NCBI GenBank assembly: GCA_947255165.1
Contig: CAMYFZ010000013.1
Coordinates: forward strand, 1 to 35,985
DNA: 35,985 bases
Direction: 5' to 3'
Source of the DNA: an uncultured Varibaculum sp.
GTDB taxonomy: Bacteria; Actinomycetota; Actinomycetes; Actinomycetales; Actinomycetaceae
The translations under genes were made by a program, and so were the position numbers. Numbering within the stretch: the first letter of the stretch is position 1; each line of letters opens with the position of its first letter. Shown piece by piece: positions 17,392-25,870 of this stretch. Under the pieces are notes generated by a model, which ran no database searches, was not told the DNA's origin, and was given only the letters and a program-made list of their open reading frames with translations.

Positions 17392-19239
17392 ATGACTGGT
17401 AAAAGCAGAATGATAAGAGGGCTGACGTGTTTTACCGCAGCTGCAAGTTTGATATTGGCAACAGTACCGGCCTATGGCGCTGAAGTTACACCTCCGCCAG
17501 CTCCGCAGTCTCCGGTACCGGCTGGAAGTGACAGTTCAACAAGTGTAGAAACTCCGGATCCCTCCCCAGCTCCGAACGGCACCGCAGCCGAGGAAACTGA
17601 AAACAGCGCTAACGATGGACTGGAAATCCAGGAGTCCGGCCCAGAAACTGCTACTCCCCAGGCCGCGAATCCACAGCAGATTCCTTATACAGGAGGAACA
17701 GTTCTAGCAGGGGCGAGCAATTCTTCCGGCAAACCGTTAACCAATCGGGCGTATCCCCGTCTTTCCATGTCCAGAGCCCAAAAGATAGGGCAAGGCTGGC
17801 GTACCGACGGGGTATTGATGCTCGGAGATATGACCGGTAATCGACGAGCTGATTTACTTTATTTCACCAAGCGTGACGATGACGTGTTTATCCGACTTTA
17901 CGAGGGTTATGGGGTTGGAAAAGTCGTCGACCGGGGAGAGATCGGACACGGTTGGGGTCATTTTGATACCGTTGCCGCTGGTGATATGAACCGAGATGGC
18001 TTAGCGGACATGGTTGGTCGCGATCACCAAGGAGATTTATACCTCTACCGGGGGCTTGGCAATAAGAAACGGTTTGCCACTGGAAAGAAGATTGGTCACG
18101 GATGGAGCGATATGCGTTCTTTGACAATCTTGCCAAAGTCCTACGGTAATTTACCAACAATTGTAGCGATTGATAATGCCGGGCAGATGCACCTTTATCC
18201 GTATTCCGTTGGACTGGGGGGATTCATGAAGCGAATTTCTCTAGGGAACGGCTGGAAACCTTTCACCAGGATTATGAATGCTGGAGATTGGGACAGAAAT
18301 GGGCGTGGCGATTTCATTGCCACTGATAGCGCGGGGTATATGTATATGTACCTGTCCGCACCTTCTGCTAAAGGTTTCAGCAGTTACCGTCTGGGACAGG
18401 GCTGGAACGGCATGTCCCAGATTTTGCCCATCGATGCGTCTTTGGTAGGCGCGGGAATCATGGCTATTAACCACTCCGGTCAGTTATTTTACTATTCGAT
18501 GCATGTCCGTCCGCGGCATGTTGCGAGAGCTAGGCATTCTCGTTATCTGATGCCGGTAAACAGGATTACCCGAGTGCGCGGGACTGTTACTCCTCGTAGA
18601 GGCTGGAATGGAACTAAGGTACGCCAGGTTCGTTTAGCTGTAGGGGTGGGCGCACCGCAAAACGCCAGTATGACTTTTGACGGCTCTACTGAAGCAGCAG
18701 TTAAGAGGGTCCAAAGAAGACACAATTTGTCTGCATCCGGTGTGGTTTACCGTTCTACTTGGACTAAGTTGACTGGAAGATCCTGGTACATGGATAACTT
18801 CCAGATGAAGCCAGCTTTCAGTAGCTCAGTATCTCGAGCTAGGCGTATAAACGCAATGATCAACTTTGCCAAGAGCCAGACAGGGAGTGTTTACACCTGG
18901 GGAGGCGCTGGCGGCTATCGCGATGGGTATGATTGCTCCGGTCTCGCCTTGCAAGCGCTGTATGTGGCGGGGATTGATCCGCAACCTATCAACGTGTTGG
19001 CTCACGCCGCACCCACCTATCGCTCTTCAAAACAGCTGTATGCGCATCCTAAACTACGTAAAGTATCATTTAGGAGCCGTCAACCAGGAGATTTAATCTT
19101 CTGGGGTGGTAGCGGAGGCGTCTACCACGTAGCGATTTACATTGGTGGAAACCAGATTGTGGAATCAAACTATGGCGTTGCCAGGCAGCGGGGGCTCTAC
19201 AAGACGGGCGCGATCATGCCCTATGTAGTGCGCCCTTAA
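17392..19239 (+). CDS. Secreted wall hydrolase: VCBS-like repeats, peptidoglycan-binding domain, NlpC/P60
   Basis: A 615-residue exported protein. Residues 1-30 form a Sec signal peptide ending AYG-A. A Pro/Ser/Thr linker follows (31-105). A beta-propeller-like region (about 125-390) has several GDMTGNRRADLLYF and GDMNRDGLADMVGR type FG-GAP/VCBS units with IGHGW turns. A peptidoglycan-binding_1 domain (about 400-465) includes STEAAVKRVQRRHNL. The C-terminal NlpC/P60 domain (about 485-615) has Cys515 (YDCSGLALQAL) and His579 (YHVAIYIGG). NlpC/P60 enzymes cleave gamma-D-glutamyl-diamino acid bonds in peptidoglycan stems. TATACT at 17345-17350 is a possible -10 box. The propeller could bind the glycan made by this locus. 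Confidence 0.92.
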   Translation: MTGKSRMIRGLTCFTAAASLILATVPAYGAEVTPPPAPQSPVPAGSDSSTSVETPDPSPAPNGTAAEETENSANDGLEIQESGPETATPQAANPQQIPYTGGTVLAGASNSSGKPLTNRAYPRLSMSRAQKIGQGWRTDGVLMLGDMTGNRRADLLYFTKRDDDVFIRLYEGYGVGKVVDRGEIGHGWGHFDTVAAGDMNRDGLADMVGRDHQGDLYLYRGLGNKKRFATGKKIGHGWSDMRSLTILPKSYGNLPTIVAIDNAGQMHLYPYSVGLGGFMKRISLGNGWKPFTRIMNAGDWDRNGRGDFIATDSAGYMYMYLSAPSAKGFSSYRLGQGWNGMSQILPIDASLVGAGIMAINHSGQLFYYSMHVRPRHVARARHSRYLMPVNRITRVRGTVTPRRGWNGTKVRQVRLAVGVGAPQNASMTFDGSTEAAVKRVQRRHNLSASGVVYRSTWTKLTGRSWYMDNFQMKPAFSSSVSRARRINAMINFAKSQTGSVYTWGGAGGYRDGYDCSGLALQALYVAGIDPQPINVLAHAAPTYRSSKQLYAHPKLRKVSFRSRQPGDLIFWGGSGGVYHVAIYIGGNQIVESNYGVARQRGLYKTGAIMPYVVRP

Positions 19240-19244
19240 AGTAG

Positions 19245-19853
19245 CTAGCCGAGCAGGAGCGGCCAGGTGGGCATGCACCAGGTTATTTGATCTAGTGCGG
19301 TGTCCACCTGGTTTGCGGTACGCACATATTCGGGGTTCTGAGTTGGCTGTTTTCCTTCCGCAAGTTCGCGTTGACTTTTTTCGAGATTACTGTATTCGGG
19401 AATCTTGCCAGTTAGAAGCTTAGGTTGTTTTTCGACAACTATCTTAATGTTCTTGACTGCTTCCTCCGCAGAGCGATCAGAGGCAGCTAACTGTTCAAAT
19501 TCCTCATAGTGTTTGGGAAGAATCGCCAGGAAAGATACCCATTCTTTGCTGGCGTTTACCGGATTTCCCGATTGCGAAGACTGGTCACCATGTACCTGGG
19601 CGTAACGAGTGGTAAATGCTTGTCCCTCGGGAGTGTTAGTCAACAACTGGGAGAACTTTTTATCCAATGCAGCGCAACTGTTTGTCCCGGCACGGGTAGG
19701 GGGCATGGTCTTGTTGGGCCCGACCGAACTAGTGATAGTTGGTCCGGTTGCTTCAGTAGGACCTGTGTGAAAAAACCAGATAAAATAACCACCAGCAATC
19801 AGAGCGATAAGCGCTGCACTCACAGCTGCCCCTAGAAAGTATTTCCGTTTCAA
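19245..19853 (-). CDS. Small membrane-anchored extracytoplasmic protein, unknown function
   Basis: I do not recognise a family. The 202-residue protein has a short basic start (MKRKYF), one hydrophobic segment (about 7-28) acting as an uncleaved anchor or signal, a Thr/Pro/Gly linker, and a helical extracytoplasmic domain with a Cys near each end (CAALDKKF at about 60 and ITWCMPTW near the C-terminus) that could form a disulphide. It starts at TTG 19853 after GGGAGA. It converges on the NlpC/P60 gene with 5 bp between stops and is divergent from the acetyltransferase. Confidence 0.75.
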   Translation of the reverse strand: MKRKYFLGAAVSAALIALIAGGYFIWFFHTGPTEATGPTITSSVGPNKTMPPTRAGTNSCAALDKKFSQLLTNTPEGQAFTTRYAQVHGDQSSQSGNPVNASKEWVSFLAILPKHYEEFEQLAASDRSAEEAVKNIKIVVEKQPKLLTGKIPEYSNLEKSQRELAEGKQPTQNPEYVRTANQVDTALDQITWCMPTWPLLLG

Positions 19854-19897
19854 ATTGTCTCCCGTCTTCGCGTAATTTCTATTACCTATGAATTAAG

Positions 19898-19927
19898 TTT
19901 CCAGAGCGGTTTCTTCCTCTGTAGAAT
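19898..19927 (+). promoter_or_regulatory. Candidate sigma-70 type promoter for the acetyltransferase operon
   Basis: TTTCCA (19898-19903) and TAGAAT (19922-19927) are spaced 18 bp apart, matching four and five of six consensus bases. The start codon at 19954 would be about 20 nt downstream of the transcript start, with AGGAGAAAGGA between. Confidence 0.35.
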
Positions 19928-19953
19928 AGCAGGACTAGGAGAAAGGATAATCT

Positions 19954-20550
19954 ATGACCCGCATAGTTGACAGTGCAGATGTTTCCCCTGAAGCGCAGAT
20001 TGGGGAGGGCTCCAGTGTTTGGCACTTAGCGCAAGTACGTGAACACGCTCAGCTAGGTAAGAACTGCATCATAGGGCGCGGCGCCTATATCGGCGAGGGC
20101 GTGCATATGGGCGATAACTGTAAAGTGCAAAACTACGCCTTGGTTTATGAACCGGCATCTATAGAGGACGGAGTGTTTATTGGGCCGGCAGTGGTGCTGA
20201 CCAATGATCATTTTCCCCGGGCGATTAACGAGGACGGCTCAATTAAGTCTGCCTCGGACTGGGAACAGGTGGGGGTCACTATTAAGCGGGGCGCGGCGAT
20301 TGGTGCGCGTTCAGTTTGCGTAGCTCCAGTAACCATCGGCGCTTGGGCGCTGGTGGCGGCAGGTTCAGTAGTCACTAAAGATGTTCCCGAATATGCCCTG
20401 GTGGCTGGGGTTCCGGCGCGCCGTATCGGCTGGGTAGGGCCAGCGGGAGTAAAACTGCAGCCAGTTGCGGGCGAAGAGGGTGTATATGAGTGTCCCCAGT
20501 CCGGTAAACGTTTCCGCGAGATTTCCGATAACCAGCTGGTCGAGATCTAA
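19954..20550 (+). CDS. Hexapeptide N-acetyltransferase (WbpD/WlbB-like)
   Basis: A 198-residue left-handed beta-helix enzyme that probably uses acetyl-CoA to acetylate the 3-amino group of UDP-GlcNAc3N-uronate. Family marks are the opening IVDSADVSPEAQIGEGSSVW, repeated hexapeptides (IGRGAYIGEGVHMG), KVQNYALVYEPASIEDGVFI, the VLTNDHFPRA segment carrying the catalytic His region, and VAAGSVVTKDVPEYALVAG near the end. The tail (ECPQSGKRFRE) is a short Cys-containing extension seen in the WbpD/WlbB group. It is the first gene of a four-gene run (acetyltransferase, GT4, ABC flippase, GT2) and matches the WbpB/WbpE-type genes at 29.6-31.7 kb. Confidence 0.9.
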   Translation: MTRIVDSADVSPEAQIGEGSSVWHLAQVREHAQLGKNCIIGRGAYIGEGVHMGDNCKVQNYALVYEPASIEDGVFIGPAVVLTNDHFPRAINEDGSIKSASDWEQVGVTIKRGAAIGARSVCVAPVTIGAWALVAAGSVVTKDVPEYALVAGVPARRIGWVGPAGVKLQPVAGEEGVYECPQSGKRFREISDNQLVEI

Positions 20551-20561
20551 GGGGATCCGTT

Positions 20562-21761
20562 TTGGTTAGCAATAACTGCGGCTCAGTTCAGGTAGTTTCT
20601 CGAATCTATATGCCAGAGGCAGCTGCTGCCTCTTTGCGCTTAGAAGGGTGTGTGAACGCTCTGAGAGAGGCTGGGATTGAGGTAAAAGTTATGACGACCA
20701 CCCCTCCGAAAGGTACCCGATTTTCTGCTGAAAAAGACGTGTCACGTTTCCCGGTACTGCGTAACCACGAGGGGTACGTTAGAGGTTACCTGCAGTATTT
20801 GAGTTTTGATATTCCCGCGTTTTTTCGGTTGCTTTTTATGAATAAGTCGGACGTTATTCTGGTTGAGCCACCTCCCACAACCGGAGCTGTGGTTAGAGTA
20901 GCCGCAAGAATACGAGGTATTCCCTATGTGTACTATGCGGCAGATCTGTGGTCAGAAGCGGTAAAGAATATCTATCCTGGCTGGGTCTTCCGAGCATTGA
21001 GGATCGTGGAAAAGTTTGCGCTCCAAGGCGCAGAACAGGTGATCGCTGTCAACAGCGAGGTAGCTAACCAGGTTAAAGATATGGGTGCCAGGTCTGTTGC
21101 AATCGTCCCCCAGGGGGTGGACACCCGAAAATTTAAAAGGCAGGGACCTGCCCCCACCGCGCAAATGCGCACAGCAATGGGTGTAGGTGATTCGCCATAT
21201 TTCATCTACCCTGGAAATGCTTCCGAATGGCACGGTGCCGGGATTTTTATTGAAGCTCTTAAGTTAATATCCAGTTCTCAAGATTGCCACCTGGTGTTTT
21301 TAGGTCGCGGAGGACAATGGGAGCTACTTCGAGAAATAGCTAAAGATAAAGGCCTGGAGGGGAAAGTTCATTTTTCAACTACAGTTTCCCCGGAGGTAGC
21401 TTCTCAGTGGATTAGGGGTTCCATATGTAGTTTAGCTGCTATAAAACCTGGCTCAGGGTACGAGTTCGCCTATACCACCAAAGCTCTTTCCTCTTTTTCT
21501 TGTGGTATCCCAGTACTCTATGCGGGACCGGGATCAGCCGGAGAAGACATCCGGGAAAATCAACTTGGGTGGGCGGTTAGTTACTCTCCCAGCAGTGTTG
21601 CTGCGGGGATGAAGCGTGCTATAGACGATACTAGAAAAGACTCCGACCTAGGAATTCGTATACGCGAATGGGTTTGTAATAATCGCTCGCTTACGGAATC
21701 TTCTGGAAAAGTTGCTGAACTATTGATGAAGTCTGCTCGCAGCAAGGGAAGGGAAAAGTAA
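20562..21761 (+). CDS. Glycosyltransferase family 4, WbuB-like
   Basis: A 399-residue GT-B enzyme. The N-terminal part has the WbuB-type pattern (YMPEAAAASLRLEGCVNAL, DVILVEPPPTTGAVVRVAAR, YVYYAADLWSEAVKNI), including the D-LW signature near the cleft. The C-terminal part has IVPQGVDTRKF, YPGNASEWHGAGIFIEAL and the donor segment SFSCGIPVLYAG. The closest known role is HexNAc or deoxy-HexNAc transfer to a lipid-linked acceptor. It starts at TTG 20562 with GGGG 7 nt before, 11 bp after the acetyltransferase, and 5 bp before the ABC gene, so the three are one operon. Confidence 0.88.
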   Translation: MVSNNCGSVQVVSRIYMPEAAAASLRLEGCVNALREAGIEVKVMTTTPPKGTRFSAEKDVSRFPVLRNHEGYVRGYLQYLSFDIPAFFRLLFMNKSDVILVEPPPTTGAVVRVAARIRGIPYVYYAADLWSEAVKNIYPGWVFRALRIVEKFALQGAEQVIAVNSEVANQVKDMGARSVAIVPQGVDTRKFKRQGPAPTAQMRTAMGVGDSPYFIYPGNASEWHGAGIFIEALKLISSSQDCHLVFLGRGGQWELLREIAKDKGLEGKVHFSTTVSPEVASQWIRGSICSLAAIKPGSGYEFAYTTKALSSFSCGIPVLYAGPGSAGEDIRENQLGWAVSYSPSSVAAGMKRAIDDTRKDSDLGIRIREWVCNNRSLTESSGKVAELLMKSARSKGREK

Positions 21762-21766
21762 AACCG

Positions 21767-23587
21767 ATGAAAACGGCTTTTATCCGGCTGGGACAAACGC
21801 TCCCGTATCTACCTGCAGGGGCTAAGCGCTACATGAATATCTATATGATGGTGGCCTCGCTCCTAGCTATCTTGGACATTACCGCATTGATGGCGTTGGC
21901 ATTTTCAGTCACCGCTATCTTGGGTAAACGCGATATCGTGGTTCCTGTTGTCAAGTGGACGTTTTCTCCCAACCAATATGTATATGTGATTCTTGCTATC
22001 TCAGGTGTTATCCTGCTTAAATCATTTCTGTCTTTGGTTCAGCAATGGTTCGCAACTAGAAAATTCGCTGAATTTGAGATGGTGCTAGGGAAAAAACTGT
22101 TTGATGCCTATCTAGGTGCTCCCTGGGTGGAGCGTCTGTCCCGGTCAACCTCGCAACTGGTAAGAATGGCTGACGTGGGGGTAGCGGCGATTAATGCCGG
22201 CTTGATATTGCCCATACTGGGATTGCCAGCGATGCTAGTGTCATCAGCATCAATTATCATCATCCTGCTAATTGCACAGCCAATAACGGCGGTAGCCACT
22301 ATTGCGTATTTAGGAATTATTGCTGTCGGGATTTATTTTTTGCTCTCACGCAGAACGGTTGAAGCGGGAATTGTAAACCGCAGATATTCCTATAAAGCCG
22401 CCGGGCTTATGACGGATATGGTTGGGGCTTTAAAAGAGGTTACTCTACGCAACAAGTTCGATGAAGTTTCGGATGTGGTGCAAGGCGCTCGCTATCACGC
22501 GACCCGCGCACGCGCTAACATCCAATTCCTTAGTTCGGTTCCCCGTTTTGTTATGGATTCGGCACTAATTGGTGGTTTGTTAATTATTGGCGGAGCCGCC
22601 TACATGTTATCTGGATCAATGGACGCGGCTATAAACTCAGTTGTGCTTTTCGCTGTTTCCGGTATGCGCCTGATTCCTACCATCACCGGATTCCAGGGAA
22701 CAGTCAATGTTCTCAACGCAAATGCCTCGCAAATAAATGCGGTTTTGAAAGACATCCAGGAGGCGCAGCATTACCTAGAAATGAAGGAAATTGTCGGAAA
22801 AGAACCGATCAAGGAAGAACCTAAACAGCTCATACTTGATAAAGTTACTTTCCGCTATCCCGGTAGGACGGATGCAGCAGTAAAAAATGTTTCCGCAACC
22901 ATCAATATGGGAACTTCAGTAGGTATTGTCGGAGAATCCGGTTCCGGGAAATCAACTTTGGTGGATATTCTGCTTGGCCTTTTGGAGCCAGAATCTGGCT
23001 CTATCCATGTTGATGATGCGGATTTGAAGGATGTTATGGCAGCTTGGCGCGCTATTGTAGGTTATGTTCCTCAAGAGGTGTCACTTTTTGATGGATCTAT
23101 TGAACAGAATGTGGCACTTACCTGGAAAGGAAAAATCGATCGCGAGAAAGTGATTTCTTGTTTGAAGAAAGCTCAAATGTGGGAGACAGTTCAAGCAAGA
23201 CCAGGCGGATTAGCTTCAACGGTGGGAGAACGTGGTATTGGGTTGTCAGGGGGACAAAGGCAACGTCTAGGAATCGCGCGGGCACTGTACTCCGATCCGA
23301 TTATCTTAATTTTAGATGAAGCCACTAGCGCCCTCGATACTGAAACTGAAGCAGAAGTTTCCAAAGCAATCCAAAATTTGCGGGGCGAAGTTACCATGAT
23401 TTCTATTGCTCACCGCCTATCGACGATAAAAGATAGTGATGTACTCTTCTTTATGGAGGACGGAGAAATCAAAGCTAAAGGTACTTTTTCGGAAGTGGTA
23501 GCAGCTATGCCCGCCTTCGCCCATCAAGCGGAGCTAGCGGGGTTACTACCGCGAGAATCTGGCAAAGATAACCTCATTGCACATTAG
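21767..23587 (+). CDS. ABC transporter, fused membrane and ATPase domains, PglK-like flippase
   Basis: A 606-residue half-transporter that acts as a homodimer. Residues 1-330 hold about six membrane segments. Residues 350-590 are the ATPase with every motif: Walker A GESGSGKST (389-397), Q-loop VPQEVSLFDGSI, signature LSGGQRQRLG (from Leu493), Walker B with D517/E518 in LILDEATSALD, and the switch IAHRLS. Size, layout and position between a WbuB-like GT4 and a GT2 resemble PglK/WlaB, which flips undecaprenyl-diphosphate-linked oligosaccharides out of the cytoplasm. It could instead export another lipid-linked intermediate. It replaces a Wzx-type flippase, of which none is seen here. Confidence 0.88.
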   Translation: MKTAFIRLGQTLPYLPAGAKRYMNIYMMVASLLAILDITALMALAFSVTAILGKRDIVVPVVKWTFSPNQYVYVILAISGVILLKSFLSLVQQWFATRKFAEFEMVLGKKLFDAYLGAPWVERLSRSTSQLVRMADVGVAAINAGLILPILGLPAMLVSSASIIIILLIAQPITAVATIAYLGIIAVGIYFLLSRRTVEAGIVNRRYSYKAAGLMTDMVGALKEVTLRNKFDEVSDVVQGARYHATRARANIQFLSSVPRFVMDSALIGGLLIIGGAAYMLSGSMDAAINSVVLFAVSGMRLIPTITGFQGTVNVLNANASQINAVLKDIQEAQHYLEMKEIVGKEPIKEEPKQLILDKVTFRYPGRTDAAVKNVSATINMGTSVGIVGESGSGKSTLVDILLGLLEPESGSIHVDDADLKDVMAAWRAIVGYVPQEVSLFDGSIEQNVALTWKGKIDREKVISCLKKAQMWETVQARPGGLASTVGERGIGLSGGQRQRLGIARALYSDPIILILDEATSALDTETEAEVSKAIQNLRGEVTMISIAHRLSTIKDSDVLFFMEDGEIKAKGTFSEVVAAMPAFAHQAELAGLLPRESGKDNLIAH

Positions 23588-23648
23588 CTACCTATAGCTA
23601 ATACACACTTAAACTAGGGTAGGGAACGTTTAATAACGGAGGATTAGC

Positions 23649-24716
23649 TTGAAAATCTCAACTGAAATAGTTGTTCCGGTACACGATCAGTCGCGACCAA
23701 TCCGTAGAGCGGTTGAATCGCTACTGAGGGATCCCGAGACCGCACCTCTTATTATTGCGCACAATATTGACCCGAGTGTTTTAGATCTACCCCAGGATGA
23801 GCGAATTCGTATTGAAAAGCTAGATGGTTTTGCGGGGAGACCGGGAGCATGTTTCGATGCCGGAATTGCCGCAGCTAAGGCAAAGTGGGTCGGCATTATG
23901 GGGTCTGATGATTGGTACGAACCGGGTGCCCTGGAAGCGATGCGCAGACACGCAATCCAGGATAAAGCTGATGGAGTGATTGCGCCCCAAAAACATCAGT
24001 TGCAGTTAAATAACCAGATTAAGCCACTTTCTCTTCGTCAGAAAAACTTGCAGGCGGCACGGGATAGAATGTTTTATCGTACTGCTCCCTTGGGGATTTT
24101 CAAGCGTGATATGTTAGCCGAATCTACCTATAAATTTGGCCCTGAATTTCCTGCGGGATCAGATATGCGGGTGACTGCCTTACTTTGGACCTCTGGGAGA
24201 AGATTTTCTTATTACTGGAATGATCCTGCCTATGTTGTGGGTAAAGACGCGAAGACCAGAGTTACTTTTACTCCCCGTCCCTTAGCGGAATCAGGCGCAC
24301 CTTACGTTGCTCTCCTTAAAGAGCCGCAAGTTAAAGATTTCGATAAGAAAACCCGGCATTCTTTGGCAGTTAAAATGGTTAGGGTTCATGTTTTGGGTGC
24401 GGTGGTACTGCGTCCTTCGGCAGATCAGTGGCAGCCGGGGGATTTTGAGTGGCTCCAGAATTATTTGCAGACTCTTATCTCTTATGACCCCACCTGTTAT
24501 CGGGGACTAAGCCTGCGGGATCAAAGAATAATCTGGGCGCTCAAAGATGGAAACCTGCAGGATGTGTTAGCCGCAAATGCGTCTTGGAAACGGGCGAATA
24601 TGCGGGAGCGGATATTCCCCCGGGGTTACGTGGCGGCTATAACTGAAAAGGACTCTAATCTGCGTTGGGCATTTGCTACTGGAGTACGGCGGCTAATGTC
24701 AGGGAAAGTCAGATAG
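23649..24716 (+). CDS. Divergent GT2-like glycosyltransferase (paralogue of 27045-28112)
   Basis: A 355-residue GT-A-like protein. It opens EIVVPVHDQSRPIRRAVESL like a GT2, but where GT2 enzymes have the nucleotide-binding DDGS, it has IIAHNID (His38-Asn39). The metal-binding segment is present (GSDDWYEPGA, D87-D88), as are FAGRPGACFDAGI and the acceptor-side TRHSLAVKMVRVHVLGAVVLRP. It is the same length as, and clearly homologous to, the protein at 27045. TTG 23649 follows GGAGG. It ends 8 bp inside the convergent GT4 gene and closes the operon begun at 19954, 61 bp behind the ABC gene. Confidence 0.82.
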   Translation: MKISTEIVVPVHDQSRPIRRAVESLLRDPETAPLIIAHNIDPSVLDLPQDERIRIEKLDGFAGRPGACFDAGIAAAKAKWVGIMGSDDWYEPGALEAMRRHAIQDKADGVIAPQKHQLQLNNQIKPLSLRQKNLQAARDRMFYRTAPLGIFKRDMLAESTYKFGPEFPAGSDMRVTALLWTSGRRFSYYWNDPAYVVGKDAKTRVTFTPRPLAESGAPYVALLKEPQVKDFDKKTRHSLAVKMVRVHVLGAVVLRPSADQWQPGDFEWLQNYLQTLISYDPTCYRGLSLRDQRIIWALKDGNLQDVLAANASWKRANMRERIFPRGYVAAITEKDSNLRWAFATGVRRLMSGKVR

Positions 24717-25791
24717 CTGGATACCCAAGGGTTTTTCGGTATTCCGCTTGTAACAGATCTATGTACGGGTCAGCGACGTTATGACTAAAAACCCATTTCC
24801 TTCCCTGAAGTTTAGCGCTGCCAGCAGCAGGATCTTGCAGAGTTTCCCGAATCTGGGAAACTACTTCATCGATGGTGCCCTCCAAAACCGGGGGAGTCGA
24901 ATTGTCGTCTGGACGTGGAAGTCGGTGGCCGAGTACCGCTACGGGTAGGCCACTAGCTATGGCTTCAAACTCGGAAACCCCGAGAACGTTATTTGCTTGC
25001 CCGATGCCGATTGAGGCTGAACGCATCCAGTTAAGGTAATCACTATGCGTCATTTTGGGAACTAGTTTTACCCCCAAAGATTTAGCTTCTTCGGCTTGGG
25101 GCCCCCAATCTAGGCCTTCTAGTTCCACATTAGGTAATGCGGTTTTAAGCGCTTTTATAAACGGAAATTGCCGAGCGGTTCCCTTTACTGGTTCCCAGCG
25201 AGACAGAAAAATAATTTTTTGTGGTTCGGACTCGGGAGGATACCAATCAACGATGCTATCTGGATCTACGAAAGCTGGCATAAACTGAGCGTCAGATCGG
25301 GCTGCAGTGGCTTCTTCCTGAGTGTCAAGATTGGTGTAATAGACCTGTTTTGCACCGTCAATCCATCGTTGCACCAATCCATGAATTTTAGGGTTCTTCC
25401 AGTGTTTTCGGATATCCGTTCCGTGTAAATGCAAAAAATATGGTCGTTTTGGCATCGGTGGCCAAGTGGCTTTCGGGACTACCATAGCGTAGTGAATGTG
25501 AACCAGTTCTGCTCTGTGAACTGAGCGCCAACGATTTGCCAAAAGTTTAGCGGAAAATACCTTCCCAGCGACAAAACCAGCGTGAGTCTTTGGCGGGCGG
25601 ACTTCCTCGGCGCTAAGGTATCGCCAGTTTAATCCCTGTCTATGAGCGGCCTTAACTAGATTTAGACCTACATCAGCACAATCATGAAAGTGGAGGATTC
25701 TTGGTTCGCTGTTTCTACCATGCATATACAGCAAGTTAGCACAGGCAAAACAGATACTAGGTTTAATTGACCTGGAAACTAAAGAGAACAT
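24709..25791 (-). CDS. Glycosyltransferase family 4 (GT-B fold)
   Basis: A GT4-like enzyme of 360 residues as drawn. Key segments are ILHFHDCADVGLNLVKAAH, LVHIHYAMVVP, FLHLHGTDIRKHW, then the donor domain IIFLSRWEPVKGTARQFPF and SASIGIGQANNVLGVSEFEA with the expected Glu. The first 22 residues (MFSLVSRSIKPSICFACANLLY) are unlike GT4 starts, and ATG 25725 (MHGRNSEPRILHFHDC) may be the true start. Neither has a clear ribosome-binding site. It is the only minus-strand gene between the two GT2 paralogues and overlaps the end of the first by 8 bp. Confidence 0.8.
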   Translation of the reverse strand: MFSLVSRSIKPSICFACANLLYMHGRNSEPRILHFHDCADVGLNLVKAAHRQGLNWRYLSAEEVRPPKTHAGFVAGKVFSAKLLANRWRSVHRAELVHIHYAMVVPKATWPPMPKRPYFLHLHGTDIRKHWKNPKIHGLVQRWIDGAKQVYYTNLDTQEEATAARSDAQFMPAFVDPDSIVDWYPPESEPQKIIFLSRWEPVKGTARQFPFIKALKTALPNVELEGLDWGPQAEEAKSLGVKLVPKMTHSDYLNWMRSASIGIGQANNVLGVSEFEAIASGLPVAVLGHRLPRPDDNSTPPVLEGTIDEVVSQIRETLQDPAAGSAKLQGRKWVFSHNVADPYIDLLQAEYRKTLGYPAI

Positions 25792-25870
25792 TTAGAAACC
25801 GGGGGAAGATGCTTCCTTAGTATGATGGGATTACCGCTAGAACACCAGATTGAAAAGAGCCGAAGACTAA

